A DNA stretch of 64,000 nt. Origin: Brevundimonas sp. (GTDB taxonomy: Bacteria > Pseudomonadota > Alphaproteobacteria > Caulobacterales > Caulobacteraceae). The DNA lies in NCBI RefSeq assembly GCF_027487935.1, contig NZ_JAIYCP010000008.1:1-64000 (forward strand). Reading direction: 5' to 3'. Under the pieces are notes generated by a model. The model searched no databases and was not told the origin of the DNA. It saw only the letters and a list, made by a program, of their open reading frames with translations. Numbering within the stretch: the stretch's first letter is position 1; each line of letters opens with the position of its first letter. A program made the position numbers and the translations under genes. Shown one piece after another: positions 29,469 to 38,500 of the stretch.

Positions 29469-30887
29469 TTGGGAGCCGACTCTTTGGCCAAATCGACACA
29501 GAAAATTTCGGATCGCGTTGCAGCAACTCTGGCTTGCCCGGAGGGGAAGAAGACGCATCTTTTCCCTGACAAGACCGGCAACGGTCTCTGCCTTTCGGTT
29601 TCATCTTCCGGGCGCCGGTTCTGGAAATTCCGCTTCGACCATGGCCACCGCCGCAACAACTTGATGACTATCGGCGAGTTCCCGCTGATCGGCTACGAAG
29701 AAGCCAAGGTGGAAGCCGCCCGTCTCCAGCGGATGGTGAAGGTCGATAAACGCGACCCCAGGATGGTCGCCTATCAGCCCAAGACGGCGACCACGGTGAC
29801 TGAGGCCATAGACGCTTGGCTGACCGCCCACCCGAACCGAAACACCGCGACCGTCAAAGCGAACGTTAAGCCGTTGAAGGCGAAGTTCGGAAAAACCAAC
29901 CTGGGTGACCTGACCCGCTTCGCTCTCAAGGCGTGGTGTGAAGAGGAGTATGCGGCGACCGACGACAGGCCGAACCGAGGTGGTGCCTGTAAGGGGATGC
30001 TCTTAAACCTCAACGCGGTCATCAACTGGGCCTTGCGGGAAGACACGGGGATCATCCTCCCACCCGGCTACAAGAATGCTTGCCATGGGCTTGCCAGTCG
30101 CATCGACGCTATCCGGGACCGCACCCAGACTGGTCATGCGGTGAACTGGGAAGACGACCAGTTCCGCCAAATCCTGAGAGCAATCGAGTGGACCTACGAA
30201 CAGCCCAAGGCGAAGAACGGACTGGCGAACGCCATGGCATCGAACCTTTGCCTTCTGACGGGTGCCCGCCCGTCTGAGATCACGACACTGCGTTGGGACG
30301 AAATAGAGACCGTGGCGGGCCAACCTGGGGTCCGCCGCGTCACCAAAGACCGCCACAAGATGTGGCTCCGCACCGGTCGCCCCCGCATCATCACCGTAGG
30401 GCCGCGTGGCATCGCGATTCTGGACCGAGCCCAAGCTCTTCGCGACGCGACGGGCTACACCGGCCCATGGGTCTTCCCGTCGCCGCAACCGGCTCGCCGA
30501 GGCAAGCCCGTCCGCTGCATGAACACCTTCTGCCGCCGTCTTTCGAAGAAGATCGGTTTTGAAGTCCGGCCCTACAACTTCCGCTCCGCCTACATCAACC
30601 ACAGCCTAGAAGCCGCTGAGGGACAGGGCTCCGCCGCGTTCAATGCGACGCTCCAGATGGTCAGTGAGAACGTTGGCCATGCGCGGCCCCAGATCACCCT
30701 TGCCCACTACATCAAGGCCAAAGGGACCCAGGTGGCCCAGAGCGTGTTGGTCACCGATGCGGCCTTCGACCGGTATTATCAGGCCACCCGATCAGCGGCC
30801 AATCCGAAACCATTTCTCCCTGAACTCGCGGAGCCATCGTCCTGTGAGGGGGCGAACACCAACCGGACAAACGCACCCTCGTGGTGA
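29469..30887 (+). CDS. tyrosine-type integrase
   Basis: A 472-residue recombinase with an N-terminal arm-binding domain of the DUF4102 kind (HLFPDKTGNGLCLSVSSSGR, FWKFRFDHGHRRNNLMTIGE), a SAM-like core-binding domain and a C-terminal catalytic domain. Catalytic residues seen are Arg in LTGARPSEITTLRW, Arg in RPYNFRSAY, His in NVGHARPQ and the Tyr nucleophile in LAHYIKAKG. Where most integrases have HxxR, this one has YNFR (Tyr369). TTG 29469 is the longest start; TTG 29484 is an alternative. It lies just inside attL, the usual place for the element's own integrase. Confidence 0.9.
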   Translation: MGADSLAKSTQKISDRVAATLACPEGKKTHLFPDKTGNGLCLSVSSSGRRFWKFRFDHGHRRNNLMTIGEFPLIGYEEAKVEAARLQRMVKVDKRDPRMVAYQPKTATTVTEAIDAWLTAHPNRNTATVKANVKPLKAKFGKTNLGDLTRFALKAWCEEEYAATDDRPNRGGACKGMLLNLNAVINWALREDTGIILPPGYKNACHGLASRIDAIRDRTQTGHAVNWEDDQFRQILRAIEWTYEQPKAKNGLANAMASNLCLLTGARPSEITTLRWDEIETVAGQPGVRRVTKDRHKMWLRTGRPRIITVGPRGIAILDRAQALRDATGYTGPWVFPSPQPARRGKPVRCMNTFCRRLSKKIGFEVRPYNFRSAYINHSLEAAEGQGSAAFNATLQMVSENVGHARPQITLAHYIKAKGTQVAQSVLVTDAAFDRYYQATRSAANPKPFLPELAEPSSCEGANTNRTNAPSW

Positions 30888-30892
30888 GCCAC

Positions 30893-31453
30893 CTATTGTG
30901 CGGGGATCGGGATGCCGGGGAAGCGGCGGCCCTCGGCTTCAAGCTCGGCGCGAGTTTTGGCTCCGCCCCGAACTAGCTCCGCATGATAGCTCTCATAAAG
31001 TGAGCGGCGGCCCGGATTGCCCGCGTTCCGTCCGATTGCCGCATTGAGATAATCTAGGACAGTTTGCCCATCGGACACATCGACCTGATTTAGGTCGATA
31101 TTCCAAACGTTTATCGCCGAATAGATGAAGGCCGACGTGCCGTGATTTACGGCATATTTGAGCAAGCTGCCTCTACGAACGTCGAAGCCTTCGCAGTAGG
31201 GCCTATGTTGGTCGAACAATGCACGCACTTTGGATCGCATAACCTCGGGGGAGTCTTCGGGGCTTACACCTGCCGCTGCCAAGACCTTCGCTTCATAACG
31301 CTGGGAATTTCCCGTTCTCACGTCCGTGCAAACGCCGTTCAGGGCCTCGGGTCGAAAGCCGGAAGCGTCCTGAGCCCAAGCAGGAGCACCGAACCCGCCA
31401 GCAGCCATGATGAGGGCGAGGGATGCCATGAGGGCATGGCGGGTGATCGTCAT
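30893..31453 (-). CDS. exported ankyrin-like protein, paralogue 1 (last of array)
   Basis: A 186-residue protein with signal peptide (MTITRHALMASLALIMAAGG, cleavage after AWAQ). Mature features shared by all four copies: DASGF near the N-terminus, LNGVCTDVR and YCEGFDVRRG each with one conserved cysteine, an ankyrin-like stretch (LLKYAVNHGTSAFIYSAI, then DLNQVDVSDGQTVLDYL), and the ending EAEGRRFPGIP. Its signal matches paralogue 4 while its mature part matches paralogue 2. The upstream ribosome site GAGGGGACTCC overlaps the end of paralogue 2. Function unknown; not an enzyme motif. Confidence 0.8.
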   Translation of the reverse strand: MTITRHALMASLALIMAAGGFGAPAWAQDASGFRPEALNGVCTDVRTGNSQRYEAKVLAAAGVSPEDSPEVMRSKVRALFDQHRPYCEGFDVRRGSLLKYAVNHGTSAFIYSAINVWNIDLNQVDVSDGQTVLDYLNAAIGRNAGNPGRRSLYESYHAELVRGGAKTRAELEAEGRRFPGIPIPAQ

Positions 31454-31463
31454 TGGAGTCCCC

Positions 31464-32024
31464 TCATTGCGCGGGCATCGGGATGCCGGGGAAGCGGCGG
31501 CCCTCGGCTTCTAGCTGGACGCGGGTCTTGGCTCCCCCACGGCTAAGCTCATCAAAGTAGTTTTGATAGAGGCTCTCTTCTGGGGTGCCACGCCATCTTT
31601 GGATACCCGCGTAGGCGTAATCGAGAACCGTTTTACCGTCAGACACGTCCACCTGATTTAGGTCAATCCGCCAAACCCAAGTGGCAGTGTATATGAAGGC
31701 GGTCGTTCCCTGGTTGATCGCATATTTGAGCAAATTACCTCGACGAACATCGAAGCCATCGCAGTGCGGCATATGTTGATCGAACAGCGCACGGACGCGC
31801 ACCTGAATCTGCTCGGGCGGATCACTGGGAGAGACACCTGCTGCTGCGTAGACCTTCGCTTCCCACCGGTTAGAATTCCCGGTTCGAACGTCGCCGCAGA
31901 TGCCGTTCAGGGCTTCCAGCCGAAAGCCAGAAGCGTCCTGGGCTTGACCGGTTGTCGGAAAGCCGCTCACGGCGGTCATCAGCACCAAGGCCGCTGCCGC
32001 GCTGACGAGGTGAAACGCTCTCAC
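31464..32024 (-). CDS. exported ankyrin-like protein, paralogue 2
   Basis: A 186-residue paralogue with signal peptide MRAFHLVSAAAALVLMTAVS and cleavage after GQAQ. It has the same LNGICGDVR and HCDGFDVRRG cysteine pair, the ankyrin-like LLKYAINQGTTAFIYTATWV and VDVSDGKTVLDYAYAGI, and the RRFPGIPMPAQ end. Its mature part is closest to paralogue 1; its signal peptide is closest to paralogue 3. Its start overlaps the stop of paralogue 3 by 4 bases, so these two are translationally coupled. Confidence 0.8.
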   Translation of the reverse strand: MRAFHLVSAAAALVLMTAVSGFPTTGQAQDASGFRLEALNGICGDVRTGNSNRWEAKVYAAAGVSPSDPPEQIQVRVRALFDQHMPHCDGFDVRRGNLLKYAINQGTTAFIYTATWVWRIDLNQVDVSDGKTVLDYAYAGIQRWRGTPEESLYQNYFDELSRGGAKTRVQLEAEGRRFPGIPMPAQ

Positions 32025-32611
32025 TGTTGGGGCCTCGCCTGTGCTTCAATTTCTGCGATGGATGGGATGCCGGGATAGGTGCGACCTTCGGCTTCCGCTT
32101 GGGCACGGGTCTTGGCACCGCCCCTCACCAACTCGTCTCCGTAGCCGATGAGCCGGTCGCGAATGCTGCCGACGTTCCGAGCGATCCCAGCATTGACGTA
32201 GTCGAGAACCGTCCTCCCATCGGAAGCGTCTACCTGATTCAGGTCCACGCCCCACGTGTGGATTGCGGCATAGATGAAGCTCGAAGCGTTCTGGCTGACC
32301 GCATACTTGAGAATGTTGCCTTGCCTGACGTTGAAGCCATCACAGTGGGGCATAAACTGGGAAAACAGCGCAGCGATCCGAGCACGTCTTTGAGCGGGCG
32401 TATCGTCGGGACGAACCCCCGCTGCCTCAGCAATTTTCGCCTCGTATCTGCTGACGTTGGCCGCTCGAACATCCGAGCAGATTCCGTTCAGGGCTTCCAG
32501 CCGAAAACCCGATGCGTCTTGGGCCTGTGCCGGAAGCGAGAAGCTACACACGGCGGTCGTCAGAAGCAGGGCTGTCGCCGCGCTGACGAAGTGGAACGCT
32601 CTCACCGTCAT
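32021..32611 (-). CDS. exported ankyrin-like protein, paralogue 3
   Basis: A 196-residue paralogue. The signal (MTVRAFHFVSAATALLLTTA, AQAQ cleavage) matches paralogue 2, while the mature protein matches paralogue 4: LNGICSDVR, MPHCDGFNVRQGNILKYAVS, VDASDGRTVLDYVNAGI and GRTYPGIPSIAEIEAQ. The ten-residue C-terminal extension after GIP is shared only with paralogue 4. It overlaps paralogue 4 by 4 bases (ATGA). Two conserved cysteines in an exported protein suggest a disulfide. Confidence 0.8.
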   Translation of the reverse strand: MTVRAFHFVSAATALLLTTAVCSFSLPAQAQDASGFRLEALNGICSDVRAANVSRYEAKIAEAAGVRPDDTPAQRRARIAALFSQFMPHCDGFNVRQGNILKYAVSQNASSFIYAAIHTWGVDLNQVDASDGRTVLDYVNAGIARNVGSIRDRLIGYGDELVRGGAKTRAQAEAEGRTYPGIPSIAEIEAQARPQQ

Positions 32612-33186
32612 TGCCTCACCTGCGCGGCAAGTTCTGCGATGGATGGGATGCCGGGATAGGTGCGACCTTCGGCTTCCGCTTGGGCGCGAGTTCTTGCACC
32701 TCCGCGAACAAGCACCGCTCGATACAAGTCAAAGACCGCTTCCTGAGAAGTGCCCCGATTCTTCACGATCTCATTGATCACGTAGTCTAAAACCGTTCGT
32801 CCATCTGCCGCATCGACCTGATCAAGGTCCGCGTCCCAATCGTTAATGGCGGCGTAAATGAATGCAGATGCATTCTGATTGACCGCATACTTGAGAATGT
32901 TGCCTCGGCGGACGTTGAATCCTTCGCAGTGAGGCATGAACTGAGAAAAAAGGGCGGCTGTTCGTGCCCGTCGTTCAGCCTCGGTATCGCCGGATTGAAC
33001 ACCCGCCGCCTCGACGATTTTGTTCTGATATCGTTGGTAGTTTTCGGTTCGAACGTCCGAGCAGATTCCGTTCAGGGCTTCCAAGCGAAAGCCAGAAACG
33101 TCCTGAGCCCAGACAGGAGTAGCGGACCCGCCAGCAGCCATGATGAGGGCGAGAGATGCCGCAAGGGCATGTCGGGTGATCGGCAT
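32608..33186 (-). CDS. exported ankyrin-like protein, paralogue 4 (first of array)
   Basis: A 192-residue paralogue, the promoter-proximal gene of the four. Signal MPITRHALAASLALIMAAGG with cleavage after VWAQ is almost the same as in paralogue 1. The mature part has LNGICSDVR, MPHCEGFNVRRGNILKYAVN, an ankyrin-like AFIYAAINDWDADLDQVDAA followed by DGRTVLDYV, and the end GRTYPGIPSIAELAAQ. About 70 bases immediately upstream resemble the 3' end of paralogue 2, so a further copy once preceded it. Confidence 0.8.
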   Translation of the reverse strand: MPITRHALAASLALIMAAGGSATPVWAQDVSGFRLEALNGICSDVRTENYQRYQNKIVEAAGVQSGDTEAERRARTAALFSQFMPHCEGFNVRRGNILKYAVNQNASAFIYAAINDWDADLDQVDAADGRTVLDYVINEIVKNRGTSQEAVFDLYRAVLVRGGARTRAQAEAEGRTYPGIPSIAELAAQVRQ

Positions 33187-33196
33187 CGGAGTCCCC

Positions 33197-33250
33197 TCAT
33201 TCTGGTGGCATCGGGAGGCCGTGGAGGGGGCGGTCCTCGAAGCTCTTGGG
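33197..33250 (-). pseudogene. 3' stub of a fifth ankyrin-like paralogue
   Basis: Bases 33173-33239 align along their whole length with 31440-31506, the junction between paralogues 2 and 1, at roughly 80% identity including the stop codon and the GAGGGGACTCC ribosome site. Translated, it reads ...EDRPLHGLPMPPE and stop, against ...EGRRFPGIPMPAQ and stop. Beyond about 33250 the similarity fades. This is a decayed remnant and has no start of its own. Confidence 0.6.
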
Positions 33251-33386
33251 CGACGCTAACATATCTCGGATCGGTAACGTCAACTCCGGAATGCTATTTG
33301 GAGTTTAACGAGTCGCGACCTTCGATGCCCGCGTTGAGACATGTTCGACCACCTAACCGCGTAGAGTGAATGCTGAGGGGGGCCGT

Positions 33387-33593
33387 CTATCGGTCCAAGC
33401 CCGACGACATCACGTAGGCATCAAGCCATTCCTTGCGGTAGCGGACACTTCCACCGCGCTTTCCGCCACTGAACCGCTGGCAACGCGGGCCTCGACCCGC
33501 ACACGCCATGTTGGCGAGGGTTTTGGGTGACAGGTCGAGGTAACGGGCGGCTCTTTCCCGGCGCCACCACACGTCGTCATCAGTAGGCTTCAT
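33387..33593 (-). CDS. helix-turn-helix protein, excisionase-like
   Basis: A 68-residue protein: MKPTDDDVWWRRERAARYLD, then LSPKTLANMACAGRGPRCQR and a basic wing ending in SVRYRKEWLDAYV. This is the AlpA/excisionase type of MerR-like HTH (helix with KTLANM and a GG...VRYRKEWLDAY end). I take ATG 33593 as the start; the frame continues to 33641. Such proteins act as directionality factors or regulators in integrative elements. Upstream lies a copy of the AGTTTTTxCTTGACG repeat. Confidence 0.8.
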   Translation of the reverse strand: MKPTDDDVWWRRERAARYLDLSPKTLANMACAGRGPRCQRFSGGKRGGSVRYRKEWLDAYVMSSGLDR

Positions 33594-33666
33594 TAGAACA
33601 ACTCTTGAACTTACGCCGCCTTCTGCCGAAGTCGGTGTCAAAGCGCAAGTGGCATAACGGTGTTTT

Positions 33667-33683
33667 AGTTTTTACTTGACGAC
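33667..33683 (+). repeat. internal copy of the CTTGACG repeat
   Basis: AGTTTTTACTTGACGAC differs from the terminal copies by one base in the shared 14-base part (A for G). It lies 74 bases upstream of the excisionase-like gene on the opposite strand, in the otherwise featureless 33594-33768 gap. Confidence 0.4.
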
Positions 33684-33768
33684 TTTCTTTATGTTAGCGG
33701 CGGTCAACTGGAATGGTGCGCTCGAAAACACGGAAACATGTGCTCAGAGAAAGCGAGGCCGACTACGA

Positions 33769-34002
33769 TCAAGCGTTCGTCGGATCGGCTTTTTGGGCTT
33801 TCTCAAGCCGACCAACGCGCCGCTCCAAGGCTGCTACCTTCTTGGTCCAAACGTCAGAACCCTCGACTGATAGGCGGTCCTCAATCGCACGCCGAATCCA
33901 AGTGCTGCGGTCTTCACCAGCTAACTCACCGGCTCGGTCGATGGCTGCCAGGACAGCGAGGGGGAGCCTGAGGTTCACAGGCACCATTGGCGATTTGGCC
34001 AT
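33769..34002 (-). CDS. ribbon-helix-helix protein
   Basis: A 77-residue protein with a CopG-like fold: strand PVNLRLPL, then helices AVLAAIDRAGELAGEDRSTW and IRRAIEDRL, followed by a short coiled coil (VWTKKVAALERRVGRLEKAQ). It probably binds DNA as a dimer and could autoregulate or control the serine recombinase directly upstream, which ends on the adjacent base. Not accompanied by a recognisable toxin, so I do not call it an antitoxin. Confidence 0.75.
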   Translation of the reverse strand: MAKSPMVPVNLRLPLAVLAAIDRAGELAGEDRSTWIRRAIEDRLSVEGSDVWTKKVAALERRVGRLEKAQKADPTNA

Positions 34003-34707
34003 CTATTCGGCCCCGGTCTGTTGGACTTGGAGGAGGTTCCAAACGGCCTGAGGTGACCACTGGCCGCCACGCGGTCTCCGAACCCCCCGATCATTGAGAC
34101 CTGAGGCCAGTTGGGCAAGGCTGCTGAACCCTTCGCTTCTAAGGGAGGCCAGGATCGGATGAAGGTCGGCTGCGCGGGATGACGCTTTTTCTCGCCGAAC
34201 CACGGCACTCCTGCTTGCGGCGCGGTGAGCGTGATCCCCAATCCGGGGGTTGTTGCCACCCATAGTGAGACCTCGGTCCTTTCGCATCGCCAACGATGCC
34301 TTGGTCCTTTCCGAGATGAGCCGTGCCTCTTCGGCGGCCAGCACTGCCATGAGTCGAATCGTAAGTTGGTTGGCTGTCGGCATGTCCACGGCGACGAACT
34401 CGATGCCGGACCGTTCAAGCTGCATCAACAGGATTGGGTCACGACTTAGACGACACAAACGAGCAATAATTAGGACTGCGTTGTGTGCCCTGCACAGGCT
34501 GAGAGCACGGTCCAACCCTTCGCGATGCTGCTTTCTCCCTGAGGCGACTTCAACAACTTCTTCTACAAGTTTCCACTCTTCTCCGAGAAACGTCCGAACT
34601 GCGTCTTGTTGGGCTTCGAGCCCCAATCCGCTCAACCCTTGTCGGGTCGTCGAGACCCTGTAGAGGGCCACGCATCGGCGTTTCAGGTTAGCGTTGACGT
34701 TGGTCAT
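34003..34707 (-). CDS. serine recombinase (resolvase/invertase family)
   Basis: A 234-residue recombinase with the nucleophile serine in VALYRVSTTRQGLSGLGLEA, the REGLDRALSLCRAHNAVLII and ARLCRLSRD motif, and LMAVLAAEEARLISERTKAS at the E helix. The C-terminal part ends in a resolvase-like HTH (GFSSLAQLASGLNDRGVRRP, QWSPQAVWNLL). It is the second recombinase in the element. It may resolve multimers, or be a relic of an earlier insertion. The RHH gene follows directly. Confidence 0.9.
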   Translation of the reverse strand: MTNVNANLKRRCVALYRVSTTRQGLSGLGLEAQQDAVRTFLGEEWKLVEEVVEVASGRKQHREGLDRALSLCRAHNAVLIIARLCRLSRDPILLMQLERSGIEFVAVDMPTANQLTIRLMAVLAAEEARLISERTKASLAMRKDRGLTMGGNNPRIGDHAHRAASRSAVVRREKASSRAADLHPILASLRSEGFSSLAQLASGLNDRGVRRPRGGQWSPQAVWNLLQVQQTGAE

Positions 34708-34753
34708 GGCAAATTGTTATGGCGCGGATCGACGAAAACGCAATACAAACGTA

Positions 34754-35521
34754 TTACGGTTTGTTGAGGTATAGGCCCTTGGGTCCCTCCAAAAATGAAG
34801 CGTCGAGACTACTCTGCTTCAAGCTCAGCCAACCCTTTGGCCTCTCGTAGTCGGGCAGCAGCGTTTCGAGGTAGGCCCAGAATTCCGGCCCGTGAGATCG
34901 AATCTTGAGATGGGCGAGTTCGTGGACGACGACGTATTCGAGGACCTTCTTGGGTGCGAATATGAGGTGCCAGTTGATCAGGACGGTGCCATTCTCGCCG
35001 CACGAGCCCCATCCAGACTTCATGTCCGCGACCCTGATCGCTCGTGCCTTCAAACCGAACCGCTTGCTGTAGGCGGTAGCGATTTCGCTCACGTCGCGGC
35101 GGACGCGACGCTTGAGCCAGAGCTTGATCTCAGTGGCGACGATTCCCTCGGCGCCCTCCTTGGTGACCCAAGCAGGAAGATCGACCAGGAAGCCGTTGCG
35201 GTGCGTAATCTCGATGTGGGGGCCATCAGTCCGGCGAACCGTCAGTCGCGACATCCGCCCCCTGAATGGCACCTTTGATCCCGTCATGAACCGGGGAACG
35301 ACCGGGCGGCTTGCGGCCAGTTCCTTCAGTTCCTGGAAGCTGTCGAATACCCACTGACGTTTCCGGTCGAGGAAGGCTGCGAGATCATCGTCCTGGTCGC
35401 TCAGCGGTGCCAATACCTCTACGCCGCCCGGCGTGACAGTGATCCGCCGCTCGCGGATCGTCGCACTGCGACGCAGATCATAGGGGATGGCAGTTTCGCC
35501 GACCTGAAGCACCGGCATCAA
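34754..35521 (-). CDS. YgjP/SprT-type zinc metallopeptidase, restriction-associated
   Basis: A 255-residue protein of the M48-related YgjP (DUF45) family. The zinc motif HELAH is in LEYVVVHELAHLKIRSHGPE with a conserved downstream glutamate/tryptophan (FWAYLETLLPDYERPKGWL). The middle contains WGSCGENGTVLINWHLIFAP, a typical family block. Its start overlaps the hsdR stop (ATGA), making it the last gene of the type I operon. Such peptidases often accompany hsdR; a role in turnover of the restriction complex is only inferred. Confidence 0.87.
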   Translation of the reverse strand: MMPVLQVGETAIPYDLRRSATIRERRITVTPGGVEVLAPLSDQDDDLAAFLDRKRQWVFDSFQELKELAASRPVVPRFMTGSKVPFRGRMSRLTVRRTDGPHIEITHRNGFLVDLPAWVTKEGAEGIVATEIKLWLKRRVRRDVSEIATAYSKRFGLKARAIRVADMKSGWGSCGENGTVLINWHLIFAPKKVLEYVVVHELAHLKIRSHGPEFWAYLETLLPDYERPKGWLSLKQSSLDASFLEGPKGLYLNKP

Positions 35522-38500
35522 TGATGGCCCGCATAGGCATGGGCGGCGAACTCGTCGATTGCGTCGCGGATATCCTTGGCCTGGGGGATGTCGAGGTCAC
35601 TGAGAATTCGCCGGACCCGCTGCTTCAGTTCCCGCCGATACTGCTCCATGTAGAAGAACGCGGGCTGGGAAGCCTGGGCGGCACCATAGAGGTCCCCAGC
35701 GGCGATAGCGGCCTTCTGGAGTGTCGGGTGATCGACCTCTTCGCCGACGATGCCTTCCATGATCCGCAGAATCGAGAAGGCCCGCTCATCCATGCCGAGT
35801 TCGGCATGGGCACCCTGTTCGGCGTTGATGCCGCCGGTCAGGTCTTCGTATTCCTTCAGGCCCTCGGCGGCGGCGATCTGGCCTTCCTCGAACCGGCGGA
35901 TGATCTCCAGGACCCTTTCGCTGAACCGGCCATACTGGGCAGGGTTCTTGTCCACGAGTTCGCGGGTGACCCGCTTGAGTTCGGCGGACTTGCGGATGAA
36001 GGCTTCCTGGAGATCGGCCTCATCCTTGCCCTCGGTCTGGAAATCCCCGGCGAAGTCCGGGTCGGTGATCGACCGCAGCTTGATGGTCGTTGAGAGACCC
36101 GTGGCGTGGACGTGCTCTTCCAGCATGTCCCTGATCTTGCCGGTGTAGCTGCGGTGATCGACGCTCTGGTCCTTGTCGATCACCTGGGCGGCGACCTTCA
36201 GGAATCCCGCCGCCCATTTGACCTCTACGGTGAACTCCAGAATCGCAGGATCGGGCGATAGCTCGCCATAGACCTTGATGAAGCCACGGGTCAGCCGCTG
36301 GAGTTCGAACCAGTCGTCCTCTCGGCCTTCGGCGATGATGTCCTTCACTCGATAAGCGGCGGCCTTCTCGTCCAGGCCGGTCAGCTTCATGTCGCGCTTC
36401 TGCCGCATGTAACGGGCGTGGGCCTCGCGCAGGTCATTCCGCAGGGTCGAGATGTCGTTCAGGGCGTTGGCCACGTCCTCGGCCCGATAGGATTTCAGGG
36501 CTTCGTCGAGGTGGTTCGTCACCCCCATGTAATCGACGATGCGGCCATGCGGCTTCGTGATCTCGCCGCCATCCGGGCTCTTGATCGAGCAGGTTCGGTT
36601 GGTCCTGGCGATGGCCTGGAGGAGGTTGTGTTCCTTCAGCGGCTTGTCGAGATACATCACCGCCTCGATAGGCGCGTCGAACCCCGTCAGCAGCTTGTCG
36701 CAGACGATCAGGAAACTCGGCTGCTGGCCCACCTTCTTGAAGGCGGCCTTGACCGCCTTCTCGGCGGAGTCATCGACGTAATAGGCTTCCAGATTCTCCC
36801 GAACTTCGGTGACGTGTGCGTCTTCAGATGGCTTGCCGTCCTCCTGGGACTTGGAGAACACACAGGCGATCATCGCGTCGGCCTGGGCCTGAGAATCCTC
36901 GATTCCCTGCTTGGTCAGATCAGCGGCGATAACGGTCGCCAAGGCAGACCGCATCAGCACGATGGCCTCGCGGTCCACGACCACGATCTGGGCCTTGAAG
37001 CCGTCCGGCTGGCAGACCTGCTTGAAGTGCTCCCAGATATCCAGTGCGATCAGCCGGACCCGTTCGGGGTGCTTGGCCAGGGTCGCAAGGGTCAGGCCCT
37101 TGCTCTTCAGGTCCTGGAGCTTGTCGTCCGGCAGATCGACGAACCAGCGGTCGAACAGGATGTCGAGTTCGGCCTCATTGATCGACCAGTCGGTCTTGCG
37201 GCCCTCGTAGAGGATCGGGACCGTGGCACCGTCACGCACCGCGTCGTCGATGCCGTATTTGTCCAGATAGCCTTCGCCCTCGACGCTGAACCGGGCGTAG
37301 GTGTCCTTATCGGTGCTCTTGATCGGTGTGCCGGTGAATCCGAAGAATCGGGCATCGGGCAGCGTCGCCTGGAGGTAGGCTCCGAGGTCTTTTTCCTGTG
37401 TCCGGTGGCACTCATCGACCAGGACGATCCAGTTGTCCGAGTTCGGGATCGGGGTCTGTGACCCGGCAAACTTGAAGATCGTAGAGAGCAAAATCTGGCC
37501 ATTGCCACCCTTTGCGACGGCATCGCGCAGCACAGCGACCGAGGTGGCCTGTGTCGGGTTCGGTAGGCCGCATGCGACGAACGTCCCGGAAATCTGGGTG
37601 TCGAGATCGATCCGGTCGGTCAGGACCAGGATGTTGGGGTTCTCCAGCGTCTCGGCGGCCAGCGTCAGGTGGGTCTTCAGCTTCAGGGCCAGGAACACCA
37701 TCGTCAGGCTCTTGCCCGAACCCTGGGTGTGCCAGATCAGCCCCTTCTTGAGCTTGCCGTCCGCGACCCGCTGGACCGCCTTGTTGACCGCCCGGAACTG
37801 CTGGTAGCGGCAGACCTTCTTGATCTTGGCCTTGGTGTCGGGATCGACCTCGAAGACGATGAAGTGGGCCAGCAGATCGAGCAGCCGCGACGGCTCCAAC
37901 AGACACCACAGGTCCTTGGTCAGATCGTTGGGGAACTCGTCACGCTGGCGTGGCCACGCATCCGCCCAGGGGGCGAAGAACTGGGCCTTGGCCTTCGTCG
38001 CTCCATAGAGGGTCTGGACCCCATCGGTGACGATGTTGAAGGCGTTCGGCTCGAACAGGCGCGGGATGTCGCGCTCGTATTGCTTGATCTGCTCGAATGC
38101 TTCCTCGGCGGTATTGCTGGCCTTCAATGGCGATTTCGCCTCAATGACGACCAGCGGGATGCCGTTCACGAACACCACGATGTCTGCGATCCGCGACCGC
38201 TGCGATTGGACCTTGAACTGCTGGACAACGTGGAAGCTGTTTCGCTCGGGATGCAGGAAGTCGATCAGGTCAATCGACCGGCCCTGGGCCTCCCCGGCCA
38301 GCTTGCGGGTGTAGCCGCCGCGAAGCCGCCTCTGCCATTCCTCGTTGTCGGACAAGATCGACAGGTCGTTGCAGATCGCCTCGGCATCCGCCGCGCTGAT
38401 CCCATTCAGGGTCTGCAACGCCGCGACCATAACTGGCCGCAGGATCACCCGGTTCTCTTCGCCCCGCATCGCCAGGGCCGCCTCGGGCGACAGCGGCGTG

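Noticed and set aside
33769..34002. Ribbon-helix-helix gene as antitoxin of a toxin-antitoxin pair
   Set aside because: The adjacent gene is a serine recombinase and the other neighbour an excisionase-like HTH gene; no toxin-like partner is present.
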